64,000 nt of DNA from the NCBI GenBank assembly GCA_024500155.1, contig CM044872.1, positions 55,371,460 through 55,435,459 of the forward strand. The letters are read 5' to 3'. A program made the translations under genes and the position numbers. Position 1 is the stretch's first letter. Every line of letters begins with the position of its first letter. This DNA is from Chenopodium formosanum (lineage: Eukaryota; Streptophyta; Magnoliopsida; Caryophyllales; Amaranthaceae). Positions 23,801 to 35,186 of this stretch are shown here, one piece after another. The notes under the pieces are model-generated. The model did not search any database. It was given only the letters and a program-made list of their open reading frames with translations, and was not told the origin of the DNA.

Positions 23801-26800
23801 CTGGAAGATGATAGCGCCAATAATGAGGACAATCAGTGTGCAAAACAAATGGAGCCGGCAAATCAAATTGTTGATGCAAGGCAGGAAGTCTGTTCAAAAC
23901 AGCATATGAGTTGGTAACGCTGCATTTATCAACACAATTCAGCAATTACGTAATATGCAACCTAGATCTTACCCTGATAAGCTAGCAGCTATTAGGGTGG
24001 AGCCATGGTATCTGTCAAATGCAAGGAAACAGTAAGATTCAATTCTTTCAAAATGAAATGAAAATGAACTAAACATGGATAAGATGAAAATTACGATTTC
24101 GATCGAGCAATAAATTTTTTCTTATCTGGTCTTCCGAGTGCATTGTTGTAATACCAAACCAGCTTAACCTGCACCACAAAAAAATTCCTAAATCCCATTT
24201 TCAAGAGAAGCCTCATTAACTAAGCATAATCCACATCTCAAAGAAATAACATTGTTTCAATGTGAGCAAAAAGAAAAATAGCAGATAGATGTTGCACAGT
24301 GTCCTTCTTTCCCTACATTGTCTAAATTGCCTCCTTTCTCTGGTGTCATCTCCAATACTTTCATAATCAGACTTACTGTATTTCCAAGTCGATCATGAAA
24401 GAGTAACTCAACCAACTTGACATACAAGTTACCATGTGCAATTGGATGCCACCCATCATGCACATGTCCTGTGTGCGATCTCTAACTAAGTGAATAAACG
24501 TATGACACAGTTTGCCTGGGAAAACACAGATATAAGGATGCCTTGGCAGTGAGGTTCTTGGTTGATAAGAAGTCAGATGTTATACTTTTAGGTATAGTGT
24601 TTTAGTATTGAGGTGCACTAAGACAAATCAATGAGGTCTGCAGTATCAACCATGTTTGACAGCTTTTAAAACACATTCAAGTTTTGAACAGATATGGACA
24701 GACTTGGGTACAACCGTACAACCCAGTTCTCAGTCAGAGCATCCTTAATACAGGTCTGCTACATTGAACATTCACATAAGATGTCTATAGTATCACTTGC
24801 TTCCATTTTTCTTTGGCTCCATGCACCCAATATGATCTACTTCTCCTCTAGATCTCGTAAGACAAGACATAAACTCCATAATATCAAAGAGACACTCTCG
24901 CAGATAACTTACCTGAGTATCATTGGCTTCTGATCCACTATTTACAAAAAAAGCTTTGGCCATTTTTCTTGCTGTAAACATTTCTACAAGCTCCTCAGCA
25001 AGATCCTGCGAATTGATCAAAGAACTAATATAAGCACCTCCTTAATTGCACATACTTCTGTACCTTTTAGTATACAACAATCAGGGCCAAAAATCATGCA
25101 AGAGTGGCTGCAGGATTTCAAGAACATGCAACTACTAGGACTTCTGCCAAACTTACAAGACACTCAACAGTCAACACGGACACCTAATGTTTAAGAAAAA
25201 GGCCTTGGAATCTAAAAAGTATTTAAAGAATTCAAACTAGAACTCTATAGATAAAATGCAACAAATAAATAAACAATAAATACAACTTCAGCAACGACCA
25301 AAAACAAGTCAATTATTAGGTATGGATTTATTATAAATGGGAGTCTCTTACATATAGAAAATAAGAAAATTGTACTTCATCTGCCAAAATTGGAAAACAT
25401 TAAAGATACTCCGCCAGTGGGTTTCCCGCTGCCAGTCCCAAGCCTGGATAAAGGAGGAGGGTTACGGTAGGCCAGTGACAGCCAGTATAAAACTTCGTCA
25501 CATCCCATGACATGAGCCAAACAGATATTTTCGTGGGGGCGTTCCCTACTCAGCGACGCGCTGCACTTCCTAGACCCGGGTGTAGTGATAAGTATGCAAG
25601 GGTTGCTAGGTCGTCGCCCAGAAGCGACGCGCCACATTGCCCGAGTGTGGTGTCAAATGAGCAAGGGCGTGCCATTGGGGCGTTCCCTACTGAGCGACGC
25701 GCTGCACTTCCCAGACCCGGGTGCAGTGATAAGTATGTAAGGGTTGCTAGGTCGTCGCCCAGAAGCGACGCGCCATATTGCCCAATTGTGGTGTCAAATA
25801 ATCAAGGACTTGGAGTTGGGATCAGGAGGGAGCGTGGGAGAAAAGAATTTAGTTTGCGGATTGGTTCTTGGAATGTGGGGTCTCTTACGGGAAAATCAGC
25901 AGAATTGGTAGAAGTAATGAAAAGACGACGCGTGAACATCATGTGCCTCCAAGAGACAAGATGGACAGGAGAAGGAGCTCGAGGCTTGGTTTTGGGGTAT
26001 AAGGTATGGTATGTTGGGCAAGAAACGAGCCACAGAACAAGGAATGGTGGAGCTAGGAACGGAGTTGGTGTGGTTCTCGATGAGAGGTTGGCAACAGAGG
26101 TGATCGAGGTCTATCGGAAGAACGATAGGTTGATAAGGCTGAAGTTGCTATGTGGCAAGGAGATTGTGAATGTTATCAGTGCTTATGCTCCCCAAGTGGG
26201 TTTAGATGCAGAAGAGAAACGACAATTTTGGGAGGACCTAGACGAGGTGGTGCAGGGTGTCCACCACTCAGAGAAGTTATATATTGGAGGGGATCTAAAT
26301 GGGCACGTTGGGGCGAGCCGAGATGGCTATGAGAGTGTCCATGGAGGCTTTGGGTATGGGCAGAGGGACGCCGGTGGTGAAGCTATTATGGATTTTGCCC
26401 AATCATATGATTTAATTTTGGCTAATACTTGGTTTAAGAAGAGGGATTCACACTTGATAACTTTTCGGAATGGAGCAAATGCAACTCAAATAGACTTCCT
26501 GCTCACAAGGAGCATAGATAGACAAAGTTGCATAAACTGTAAGGTTATCCCAGGGGAGAGTGTGGTCACCCAACACCGGCTATTGGTAATGACTATTCGT
26601 CTGAAAGAGAAGGCGAAGAAAAAAGTTAGACAAGAAGAACCAAGGATAAGATGGTGGACCCTAAGGGATGCAAAAGCTAAGGTTTTTACAGAAAAGGTAA
26701 TTGAAGAAGCGGATTGGGATGGAGAGGTGGATCCGGACATGACCTGGTTACGAATGAAGAACTGTTTCCTAAGAGTGGCCAAAGAGGTCTTAGGGGAAGT

Positions 26801-29046
26801 AAGGGGAAGAACTTCGGTACAGAGAGATACTTCGTGGTGGAATGAAGAGGTGAAAGCAGTAATTAAGCAAAAAAGGGAATGCTATCAAGCCTTAGGAAAA
26901 TGTAGGAGTGATGAAACCTTTGCAGCGTATAAGGAGGCTAAGAGTAAGGCAAAGGCAGCTGTTCGCCAAGCAAAAGAAAAGGCATATCAGGAGGTTTATG
27001 AAAAGCTTGATTCCAAGGAGGGAGAAAGGATCATTTATAAGATGGCAAAGAGAAGACAAGAGGCAAGGAAGGATATTGGCATGGTGAAGTGTGTCAAAGA
27101 TAAGAACCAAATGGTCCTAGTGCAAGAGGAGGACATCAAGGACAGGTGGAAGGGGTACTTCGATGAATTATTTAATGGAAGTAATGGAGTTGTGATAGGA
27201 GATACCTCTATGAGTGATGAAGAAATCAACATGGAGTATGTGCGAAGGATTAGGAGAGTAGAGGTGGAGATTGCACTGAGGAAGATGAAACCTAAGAAGG
27301 CGGTTGGCCCTGATGGGGTACCGATAGAGGCGTGGAGGTGTTTGGGTAAGATTGGTATTGATTGGTTAACAAACCTTTTCAACAAGATATGGACGGCTAC
27401 AAGGATCCCACAAGATTGGAGGAAGAGCACCTTGGTCCCGGTTTATAAAAACAAAGGAGACGCTCAAGATTGTTCTAACTATCGAGGAATTAAGCTTATG
27501 AGCCATACTATGAAGTTGTGGGAAAGGGTGATTGAACAAAGGTTGAGGGCATGCACAAGCATTTCAGATAACCAATTTGGTTTTATGCCTGGGAGATCTA
27601 CTATGGAGGCAATCCATTTGATAAGACAAATGATGGAGTTTTATAGGGTAAAGAAGAAAGATCTTCATATGGTCTTTATTGATTTAGAGAAGGCATATGA
27701 CAAGGTGCCAAGAGAGATACTTTGGTGGGCAATGTTGAAGAAAGGTATCCCACGAAGGTATGTAGACCTAGTTAAGGATATGTATCGGGATGTGTCAACA
27801 AATGTGAGGACATGCGGAGGGTTGACAAAAGATTTCCCTATTACAATCGGATTGCATCAAGGGTCTGCATTAAGCCCTTTTCTTTTTGCAACGGTTCTAG
27901 ACGAATTAACTAGACCAATTCAAGATGAGGTTCCATGGTGTATGCTGTTCGCAGATGATATCGTTTTGGTGGATGAGACTAAGGATGGGGTTAATGTCAA
28001 GTTGGAGCAATGGAGGCAAAGGTTGGAATCTAGAGGGTTTAAGCTAAGTCGGAGTAAGACTGAATATTTGGTATGTCGTTTTGGCACTCAGAGGGGGACA
28101 AGCAATGAAGTGGTGAGTTTGGATGGAAAGGATTTGACCATGAGTGAATGTTTTAAGTACCTAGGGTCGATCATCCAGAAGAATGGTGACATTGATCAAG
28201 ACGTGACCCACAGGATTAAGTCAGGGTGGCTTAAATGGAGAGCGGCCACGGGAGTGCTATGCGACCGCAGCATTCCCTTAAAGTTGAAGGGAAAATTCTA
28301 CAGGACTGCCATAAGACCAGTGTTGCTCTATGGTACAGAATGTTGGGCTTCTAAGAAAGAGCATATTAAAAAGATGGAGGTTACGGAAATGCGCATGTTA
28401 AGGTGGATGTGTGGAAACACTTTAAGAGATAGAATCAGAAATGAGGTTATTCGCAAGAAAGTAGGTGTGGCGGGCATTGTAGATAAATTAAGGGAAAATC
28501 GTCTGCGTTGGTTTGGACATGTAAGACGGAGACCCGAGGGTGCACCGGTGCGAAGAGTGGAAGAGTGGGACCATGGAGGGATTAAACGAGGAAGAGGGAG
28601 ACCAAAGATGACTTGGTTGGAAGGAGTGAGGAAGGATATGAAGTGCATGGATTTACGTGAGGATGAAGTTTTGGATCGTAAGGGATGGAGGAGAAAGATT
28701 TATGTTGATGACTACACGGAATAATCAAATTTGGTTCATGTTAGCCGACCCCACTTTTGGGATTAAGGCTTTGATTGATTGATTAAAGATAATTTATGTT
28801 CTTCCAAAGTGAAAAAATAAAGCTAAAGAAAATACTCAATTACATTCATCCTCCTCTTGCTGATCTTTTTATATGGCATTTCTCAGTCCAACTAACCAAC
28901 TTACTTACTCTTAAGGCTTAATCTGACAAGTATGCACTGTCTACACTACCGCTCCCCAATAGGCTAGATTTATAACAGGACTATGGATCTCTCAATTAAA
29001 AGAATTAAGACTTTGAAAAATAAAAGTCCAATAAGTGGTACCAGTT

Positions 29047-29083
<37 letters not shown>

Positions 29084-32000
29084 TTATTCAGTTCCCAATA
29101 GGAGAAATTAGAGGCTTCTATCCAATTTAATTAGCAAACAGATGAAATTTTGGTAATATTCTCAAAAATAAAAATAGCTTCTTTCTTAGGGTTAAACTAA
29201 GGTGCAAGCTTGACCATAAAGGAGCTGGGTTTGAAAAGCACCATGTTTATTCATTACTTCTAGCATAAATTGTAAGATTTGAGATTTAAAAATTAACTTC
29301 TAAGGTTTCACAAGTTTCTGAGTTCGACATTGTGCAGTCAAGCTTAGCTGGATACAGGAAAACTATATGTTGTATCAAGCTTGGACCTAATGACTCCCAA
29401 CTATTGGGTTGATTAATTCCCAATCTATGATATGAAAGAACTGCAAAAACCACTATGAGTCCCTCAACCCTTCCGTACACGAACAAATGCCAGATTTTAT
29501 CAAGAATGGTGTCCTAGGTAATTCATCAAAATCATCCTCCTTGTAAGCTTCCAAGAGTATAAAATACATGCATCTATTACACTTCGATTTCCTTCAATAA
29601 CAATATTTTCCACTACTACCAAGCCCTAAATCCACCCACCAGCCCTAAACTCTACAGAATTTACATTATTTTGGTAGCCAAAAAAACATTCACCAGCATA
29701 CAGAACTGGCCTCTTGATGCGGTTCCAAGGCATCAATATTGTTATTATAATTTTTTTTATTGTTATTTTTTTTTTTATTATTAGGTGACCGAATTTATTA
29801 GGATATTTTTGTTAGTTTAATTCGATTAGTAGATGATAAGCTTAACTTTAAAGATCATATTTGCGAAATATTATCTTTACAAGAGTGTTAGTTTCCTAGT
29901 TGTTTTACACGATTTTTAGGCTAATCATTTAGCTTATAAATACGTGATGGTGTTTAATGAAAAGTATGATTGATTGATTTGAAATTTATAAAGTTTTACG
30001 TAAGTGTGTGCTTGTGTATTCTTGGCCTAGTTTAGGTTTAAAGCTCGTGTTGTTTAGCGTTTCTTGACCGAGACTCAAGATTCCAAACCTTTCAACTGCG
30101 TTATATCCATTAAATTCCATATCAAATTGGTGTGGCTGCTGTTTGACGAGGGACGAGTTTAATAATTTGTGTCAAAAAAACTCAGTTTTGAAGGTCATAT
30201 TGATTGACTTGGTTCTCCTTCTATCGCAGCAGCCACACCAATTTGATATGGAATTTAATGGATATAATCTTCAATCGCAGTTGAAAGGTTTGGAATCTTG
30301 AATCTCGGTCAAGAAACGCTAAGCAACACGAGCTTTAAACCTAAACTAGGCCAAGAATACACAACCACAAGCTTATGTAATACTTTATAAATTTCAAATC
30401 AATTAATCATACTTTTCGTTAAACACCATCACGTATTTATAAGCTAAATAATTAGCCTAAAAATCGTGTAAAACAAATTCTAACATAATTAGGAAACTAA
30501 CACTAACTTGTAAAGATAATATTTTGCAAATATGATCTTTAAAGTTAAGCTTATCTTCTACTAACCGAATTAAACTAACAAAAATATCCTAATAAATTCG
30601 TCACCTAATAATAAAAAAAAAAAAAATAACAATATTGATGCCTTGGAACCGCATCACCTCTAAATCCAACCTCCTCAATCTTCATCTATGATAATAACAA
30701 TATAACATTCAATAAACTTGTACTTATACAACAAATGTTTACTAAGATTACAGGGGGAAGAATTATATGCTAGAGCATTAACTCAATATGTATATCAAAG
30801 GATACTGAGTAATCACTAAATGATAACTCAATGAATGTTCTGAATCTAACAAGCTCTATATGTAGCACTTACTAAAGACACTTTGGTAGTTCGATTCCAA
30901 AATGAGTGGTAGAATGGCAACTTATTCAACTGTGATGTTGCAGCAGAAACAAGTCGAGATTCATTTCCTCCTGCATGTTTCAGTCCAGGCACCGCACATG
31001 GTCATAGCTTGCATATTGCAATAGCAAAGAATAGAGAAAAGCATATATATGAACATCTGAATCAAGACATTGAAAGTCAAAATTTTCAAATTTCTGACTG
31101 CTTTTTACCATAACTAGTGATAGGGCTCTTGCACTAGCAGAATCATAATGCAAAGGTTCTTCAAACAGATAGCTAGATAGGAAGTATGCTTGTTTTATAC
31201 TCTTTAAAAGTATATGTTATACAAAAACCAGGTTATTGTTAACTAATTTACAGAAACGCTAAATGCATATAATTGATTCAAAGATCACAAAATAAGACAA
31301 GGAAAAAAAACAGAAATATAAGTCTTAGGAAACAGCAATGAATCTAAATAGTATTCATCAAGATCAGTACCTAAGGCTGTGCACCACAGGCCAGCAAGAG
31401 AATCAAGATATTTGTTTCCTTCAATATCGTACACGTAGCAACCCTGGGAGACAATAATTGCATAAGCAGGGCACAAATATATACTTCCTCCATTACAATA
31501 ATATTGTAACAAGGATGAAATTACGCATTTCAAAGCACATTTCATATGTTAAATATCTACAATTGTATTTGAGTAAAAATTATAAAAAGTCGATATTGTG
31601 AAAGTATTATATGAGACGAATCTAACAAGATCCTACATGACTATATTTTGCTTAACGTACAAATCATATTATATGGTCAAACAAGAGTGCTAAATAGTGA
31701 AAAAGTCCAATTGTTGCAATATTATTGGAACTGGAGAAGTATATAAATAAGATAGCTTTTGATCCTTATTAATTCTCTAGATTATAATATGGTAAATAAA
31801 TGTATGAAGAAGATATACCTCAGATTTATCTATCACCAATGGATGTGTATCAATCGATTGACTCCCAGAAGTGAAAGGTGCCAGCATATCATGTCCTTTG
31901 AAACTAAAATTACATAAAATATATATATATATATATATAAATTAAATTTGAATGAACGTCTATTGATATAGGTTCTAAACTTGACTTGAAATATTTTGAT

Positions 32001-33353
32001 ACAAGTCCAGGGTATTCTGTATGAGACTATGAGATGTGAATATGTGGAAGAAGTACATTTTCAAAGGGACCAATGAAGCCAAAGAAAAGTAAGGTGAAAT
32101 TTTTCTGAAGCAAAGCCTCTTACATCTGAAGTAGTTAAATAATCACTCTACAGAAAGAGGCCCCATCCTACACTCTATTTGATAAAAATCAGCATATGTT
32201 ATACAGTACAAACCTTTTTTTGCTTTCTGTAGTTGAGTCCAGTGATGCATCACTACTGGTATATCTGGCCAGATATGAGGCTCGAGTACCATTATTGACA
32301 GCATGCTTCACATTTGAATTTGACTGTTGATACACCATTGCAGCAATCAATAGTCAAGAATATTTCAGATGCATAAAATGAGCAACAGAGTTTAATCCAC
32401 TCAAAATATAGACTATAATCCCTCCGTCCCACAATATAGTGCTTGTTTCTTAATTTTCATGGGACTTAAGGAGAATGGAGGGAGTAGTGAGATTCCTTAA
32501 AAGTGAGTACACATTTTATTTTATTTTTTTTAACAAAATAAATCACATATTACTGTGTTTAAAGGCATGTGCTGCTTGTGTTAGCCAGTCAGATTAAAGT
32601 AAAGACACTTTGTTAGGATTGCATCCCTTACATTTCTTCTTCTTCAGGTTTATGTTCATAGATTGAAGACAAAAAAGACAGACGAGAACCTTCCATCCCC
32701 TCCAACAAATAAAAAACAACCATAGTGTCCCGTAAAAAAAAAATAATAATAATAGTAATAAAACGAATCACAATAAAATAAAAATAGTTGAACATATCGT
32801 AAGATAAAAAAAATCTGCATCATTGCTTGCATACATGGCTTTAGTCACCACTTTCATGGCTTCCATCGCCTAGACTTGTCAGTGCCTCCGCCATTTTTTA
32901 TGCAAACAATGTACAGTTGAAAACCTAAACCTTAAAAATCCAAGAAGTTGCACCAGCGTAGATTGAACAGAGACGGAGCAAAAAAGAGAAAGGAGATGAC
33001 AGACAGAAAATTATAAGGAGAGAAAAATTGTAGATTGAGATAAACAGGGTAAAGTTTAACAAGCTTATGAAAGGGTTATGTTTGTAACTTCATATGTCAT
33101 ATAAATCGAAGATTAAACAATTATTTAAGAAAATCAGATATTTGAATAATATGAAGAAACAGAAGTCTGAATGTCATAGAGATAGAAAGTGAATTTTGCC
33201 ACTAAGTGAATACTTCAAGAAATTTTAAGGGGTTTTGATTTGCAAGAGTAGTTCATACACAGACCAACAAATTTTTTGATGGAAAATGCAAAATCTTAGA
33301 GGAATTAATAAGAGGTAAAGAAGCGAATTAGAATTCCAAGCAAGAAAAATGGG

Positions 33354-33411
<58 letters not shown>

Positions 33412-34548
33412 AGATTATACAAAGATCTACTAATTAACAGACATTTTGTCTAGCATCATTGCATGCGCTATAAAATCAAAAATTAGTCCATCAAGTGGAC
33501 CAAAAAGATAACCAAATATTCCCTCAAAACCATGTAAGCAATAAGATTGATACGTCTCCATTAAAAGTCACAAGCTGAACCAGATCATAACCTTTAGACT
33601 TATAGCAAACCAAACGAGTTTATATGCTAACAAAGATCCAATTTCAGCGAAATAAGACCAACAATAGACTATTTTCTTCATTAAGTCGTTCATTGGTTAA
33701 ACATCACATTTCAGAATAGTCATAAGCTGATCCTGATCATAACCTTCAGGCTTTTAGCAAACAAAACAAGTTCATTAGGTAACAAATTCCAATTTTCAGC
33801 GAAATAAGACCAGTAGTAAACTACTTTCGCATTAAATCGTTCATTGGTTAAACACTCAATATTCAGCTCCACATGCTGCACAAAGCAACTCATGCATTGT
33901 AAGTCCCTGCTCTGAATAATTCATTATCCACTTATTCAATCAATAACTCAGAATCTCCCAAATTCATCCAACTAGTATGTCCAAACTCTAAAAGAATTGG
34001 ACTTTTTCGGGCGTAAATAAAACGTGGGCGGCGAGTTCATCTAATTATTAATTATATTGCCAATATTGGTAATACATTGTTTAATTCTGGCACAAATGAA
34101 CCTGTTTCATCAATTTGAATCAATAATGGTCTTAGTATTAAAGCTCATTTGTGATTAATTTTATTTCCTCACAAAATCACAAATTTCCTTGCCCAAAAAC
34201 AAGAAATTTCAAAAAATTCAAAACCTAAATATAATTGACATCAAAATTCCACCTCAACAATAAAAATTCACAAAATCATAAAAGATATAATCTTCTAACA
34301 TTCATTATCAACAAGAAAAAAAAACTGGAAAACAAATACGTAAATAGGAACAGTCATTTAAAAAAATAAACAAACCAGCAATTGCAAACAAATTCAAAAA
34401 AAAAATGAAATGAAAACCCAAAATTACGATCATAATTATATCAGAAATTATTGAAAACAGAGAATAATCGACTAATAAATTTATGAATAGGAAAATAAAA
34501 TTTGAATACCTTGATTGCTTTGAACGTTGATTGAATCAAATGTCTCAT
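20103..34548 (-). CDS. GABA transaminase, tandem copy 2 (19 exons, 496 aa)
   Basis: Same enzyme as copy 1. Exons on the minus strand: 34510-34548, 32214-32323, 31819-31903, 31371-31443, 30873-30970, 24913-25005, 24095-24168, 23973-24011, 23801-23889, 23635-23711, 23446-23520, 22390-22437, 22165-22248, 22003-22090, 21809-21887, 20875-20965, 20669-20747, 20312-20427, 20103-20156. All junctions match copy 1 in position and phase. Motifs: KGHDMLAPFTSG, NSGSEANDTQ, AEPVMGAGGVIPPP, FIADE (PLP Asp about 299), SMAKALSSAYMPIGA (PLP Lys about 328), VRVAGDNIM. It keeps the residues expected of the family, so it is the better candidate for the main enzyme. The last exon lacks seven codons present in copy 1 and ends KAQKK. 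Introns are greatly enlarged: intron 5 alone is 5.9 kb and holds a LINE and a palindromic element. Intron 17 uses a GC donor, as in copy 1. Confidence 0.92.
20978..21780. other. Enlarged intron 15 of GABA transaminase copy 2
   Basis: About 0.8 kb, against 0.1 kb in copy 1. The extra sequence has no open frame and no terminal repeats that I could recognise. It may be a decayed insertion. Confidence 0.35.
23148..23424. mobile_element. Stowaway-like MITE in intron 11 of GABA transaminase copy 2
   Basis: Ends are imperfect inverted repeats: left CTTCTTCCATTCTTTTATAG; the complement of the right end reads CTCCTGTCGTTCTTTTTTAT. TA precedes the left end. AT-rich, about 277 bp, non-coding. The right border is approximate. 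Confidence 0.5.
25512..28724 (+). CDS. LINE endonuclease-reverse transcriptase, intact (1070 aa)
   Basis: A single uninterrupted frame. Residues about 10-103: two copies of a 47-residue repeat. Residues about 115-360: apurinic-type endonuclease (EEP) with GSWNVGSLTGKS, CLQETRW, YAPQVG, GGDLNGHVG and ITFRNGANATQIDFLLTR. A basic linker with coiled-coil character follows. From about residue 590: reverse transcriptase with GPDGVPIEAW, LVPVYKNKGD, SNYRGIKL, QFGFMPGRST, FIDLEKAYDKVP, LHQGSALSPFLF and the catalytic FADD (about 813-816). The C-terminal part has WFGHVRRRPEG and a basic RGRGRP stretch. Such frames are often mislabelled as craniofacial development protein in plant annotation. No stop or frameshift is seen, so the copy may be competent. 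Confidence 0.93.
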   Translation: MSQTDIFVGAFPTQRRAALPRPGCSDKYARVARSSPRSDAPHCPSVVSNEQGRAIGAFPTERRAALPRPGCSDKYVRVARSSPRSDAPYCPIVVSNNQGLGVGIRRERGRKEFSLRIGSWNVGSLTGKSAELVEVMKRRRVNIMCLQETRWTGEGARGLVLGYKVWYVGQETSHRTRNGGARNGVGVVLDERLATEVIEVYRKNDRLIRLKLLCGKEIVNVISAYAPQVGLDAEEKRQFWEDLDEVVQGVHHSEKLYIGGDLNGHVGASRDGYESVHGGFGYGQRDAGGEAIMDFAQSYDLILANTWFKKRDSHLITFRNGANATQIDFLLTRSIDRQSCINCKVIPGESVVTQHRLLVMTIRLKEKAKKKVRQEEPRIRWWTLRDAKAKVFTEKVIEEADWDGEVDPDMTWLRMKNCFLRVAKEVLGEVRGRTSVQRDTSWWNEEVKAVIKQKRECYQALGKCRSDETFAAYKEAKSKAKAAVRQAKEKAYQEVYEKLDSKEGERIIYKMAKRRQEARKDIGMVKCVKDKNQMVLVQEEDIKDRWKGYFDELFNGSNGVVIGDTSMSDEEINMEYVRRIRRVEVEIALRKMKPKKAVGPDGVPIEAWRCLGKIGIDWLTNLFNKIWTATRIPQDWRKSTLVPVYKNKGDAQDCSNYRGIKLMSHTMKLWERVIEQRLRACTSISDNQFGFMPGRSTMEAIHLIRQMMEFYRVKKKDLHMVFIDLEKAYDKVPREILWWAMLKKGIPRRYVDLVKDMYRDVSTNVRTCGGLTKDFPITIGLHQGSALSPFLFATVLDELTRPIQDEVPWCMLFADDIVLVDETKDGVNVKLEQWRQRLESRGFKLSRSKTEYLVCRFGTQRGTSNEVVSLDGKDLTMSECFKYLGSIIQKNGDIDQDVTHRIKSGWLKWRAATGVLCDRSIPLKLKGKFYRTAIRPVLLYGTECWASKKEHIKKMEVTEMRMLRWMCGNTLRDRIRNEVIRKKVGVAGIVDKLRENRLRWFGHVRRRPEGAPVRRVEEWDHGGIKRGRGRPKMTWLEGVRKDMKCMDLREDEVLDRKGWRRKIYVDDYTE
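25541..25822 (+). repeat. In-frame 141-bp tandem duplication in the LINE ORF
   Basis: Two adjacent units begin at 25541 and 25682 with GTTCCCTACT. Each encodes a version of GAFPTxRRAALPRPGCSDKY followed by a VARSSPRSDAP stretch. The unit is 47 codons, so the frame is kept. The copies differ at only a few sites. Confidence 0.9.
29715..30656. mobile_element. 942-bp palindromic inverted-repeat element with 5-bp target duplication
   Basis: Two arms of about 427-430 bp (29715-30141 and 30227-30656) are inverted copies, well over 90% alike by eye, around a loop of about 85 bp. The outer ends are TGATGCGG...CCGCATCA and are flanked by a perfect CCTCT on each side (29710-29714, 30657-30661). Each arm has TTATAAATACGTGATGG with a leader-like stretch after it, as in an LTR, so the arms look like two LTRs facing each other. 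It has no coding frame. TG...CA ends plus a 5-bp duplication point to retroviral-type integration, not to a classic foldback DNA transposon, but this is inference. It lies in intron 5 of GABA transaminase copy 2. Confidence 0.8.
31494..31739. mobile_element. Stowaway-like MITE in intron 3 of GABA transaminase copy 2
   Basis: 246 bp with TA on each side. The left end is CTTCCTCCATTACAATAATA; the complement of the right end is CTTCTCCAGTTCCAATAATA. Non-coding. It begins about 50 bases upstream of exon 4. Confidence 0.7.
32419..32484. mobile_element. Short Stowaway-like remnant
   Basis: About 66 bp, with CCCTCCGTCCC at one side and GGAGGGAGTA at the other, in intron 1 of GABA transaminase copy 2. 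Probably an internally deleted MITE. Confidence 0.45.
33354..33407. repeat. (TA)n(GA)n compound microsatellite
   Basis: TA dinucleotides run directly into AG dinucleotides, about 54 bases, in intron 1 of GABA transaminase copy 2. Confidence 0.95.
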
Positions 34549-34697
34549 TTTCACGGATTAATCTTAAAGAGAGAGAAAAGTTTTCAAAATATCCAAAAAA
34601 AAAGAGAGAGAGAGAGAGAGAGAAATATTGAAGAGTTCAAGTTGGAGTATGGTGTACTTAGAGAATCCAAATTTATTGGGAATGTGCTAATTATATA
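34549..34697 (-). promoter_or_regulatory. Promoter and CT-rich leader of GABA transaminase copy 2
   Basis: On the minus strand TATATAA lies at 34691-34697, about 145 bases upstream of the ATG. Between them is a CT dinucleotide stretch (GA on the plus strand, 34602-34622), common in plant 5'UTRs. A transposon terminus begins only about 50 bases further upstream, at 34748. Confidence 0.45.
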
Positions 34698-35186
34698 AAT
34701 TTAATAATATATACTATGATTAGGAAATAGTACTACAGTATTATATTTAGGGTTTTTGCTATACATAGCCCTTAGGGCTATGCATAAGAATCAACAATTT
34801 CATATCATTAATTCTATTTTTCTTGTTCCAATGGAATCTTATAGTATTATTAATTTAAGTTGTTATTAATTTAATGTAATATTGTTTATGGGATAAGTTA
34901 TTATCAAAATGCATTTATTAACCCATTAAAGCTTTTTTTTTTTTTTTTTTTTCCTTTCAGGATTAAACTTTTGTATTTTATTTAATTAGTTAAGCACTAA
35001 CAATCTAACATCATACCAATAGAAAATTATATATACTGTAAAAAAGAAAAAAAATTAGTAGTATTAAAATCCTAAATAAACACGGTGCAAGTCAATCTTT
35101 TACCCACATTCTTCCAAGAAACAACATATAGCAACCAAACCATCTATTAGATAATACTATGTGGACAATACTGCAATATATTAGTG

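Larger units (their letters stand above)
25409..28781 (+). mobile_element. RTE-type LINE, antisense in intron 5 of GABA transaminase copy 2
   Basis: 3.37 kb element flanked by the same 10 bases, ATTAAAGATA (25399-25408 and 28782-28791), which I read as the target duplication. It begins CTCCGCCAGTGGG and ends with a short run of TTGATTGATTGATT, the tail style of plant RTE-type LINEs rather than poly-A. It has one long open frame with endonuclease and reverse transcriptase. It is opposite in strand to the host gene. Confidence 0.88.

Noticed and set aside
26486..28648. Several minus-strand frames over the LINE
   Set aside because: Antisense shadows of the reverse transcriptase gene caused by its base composition.
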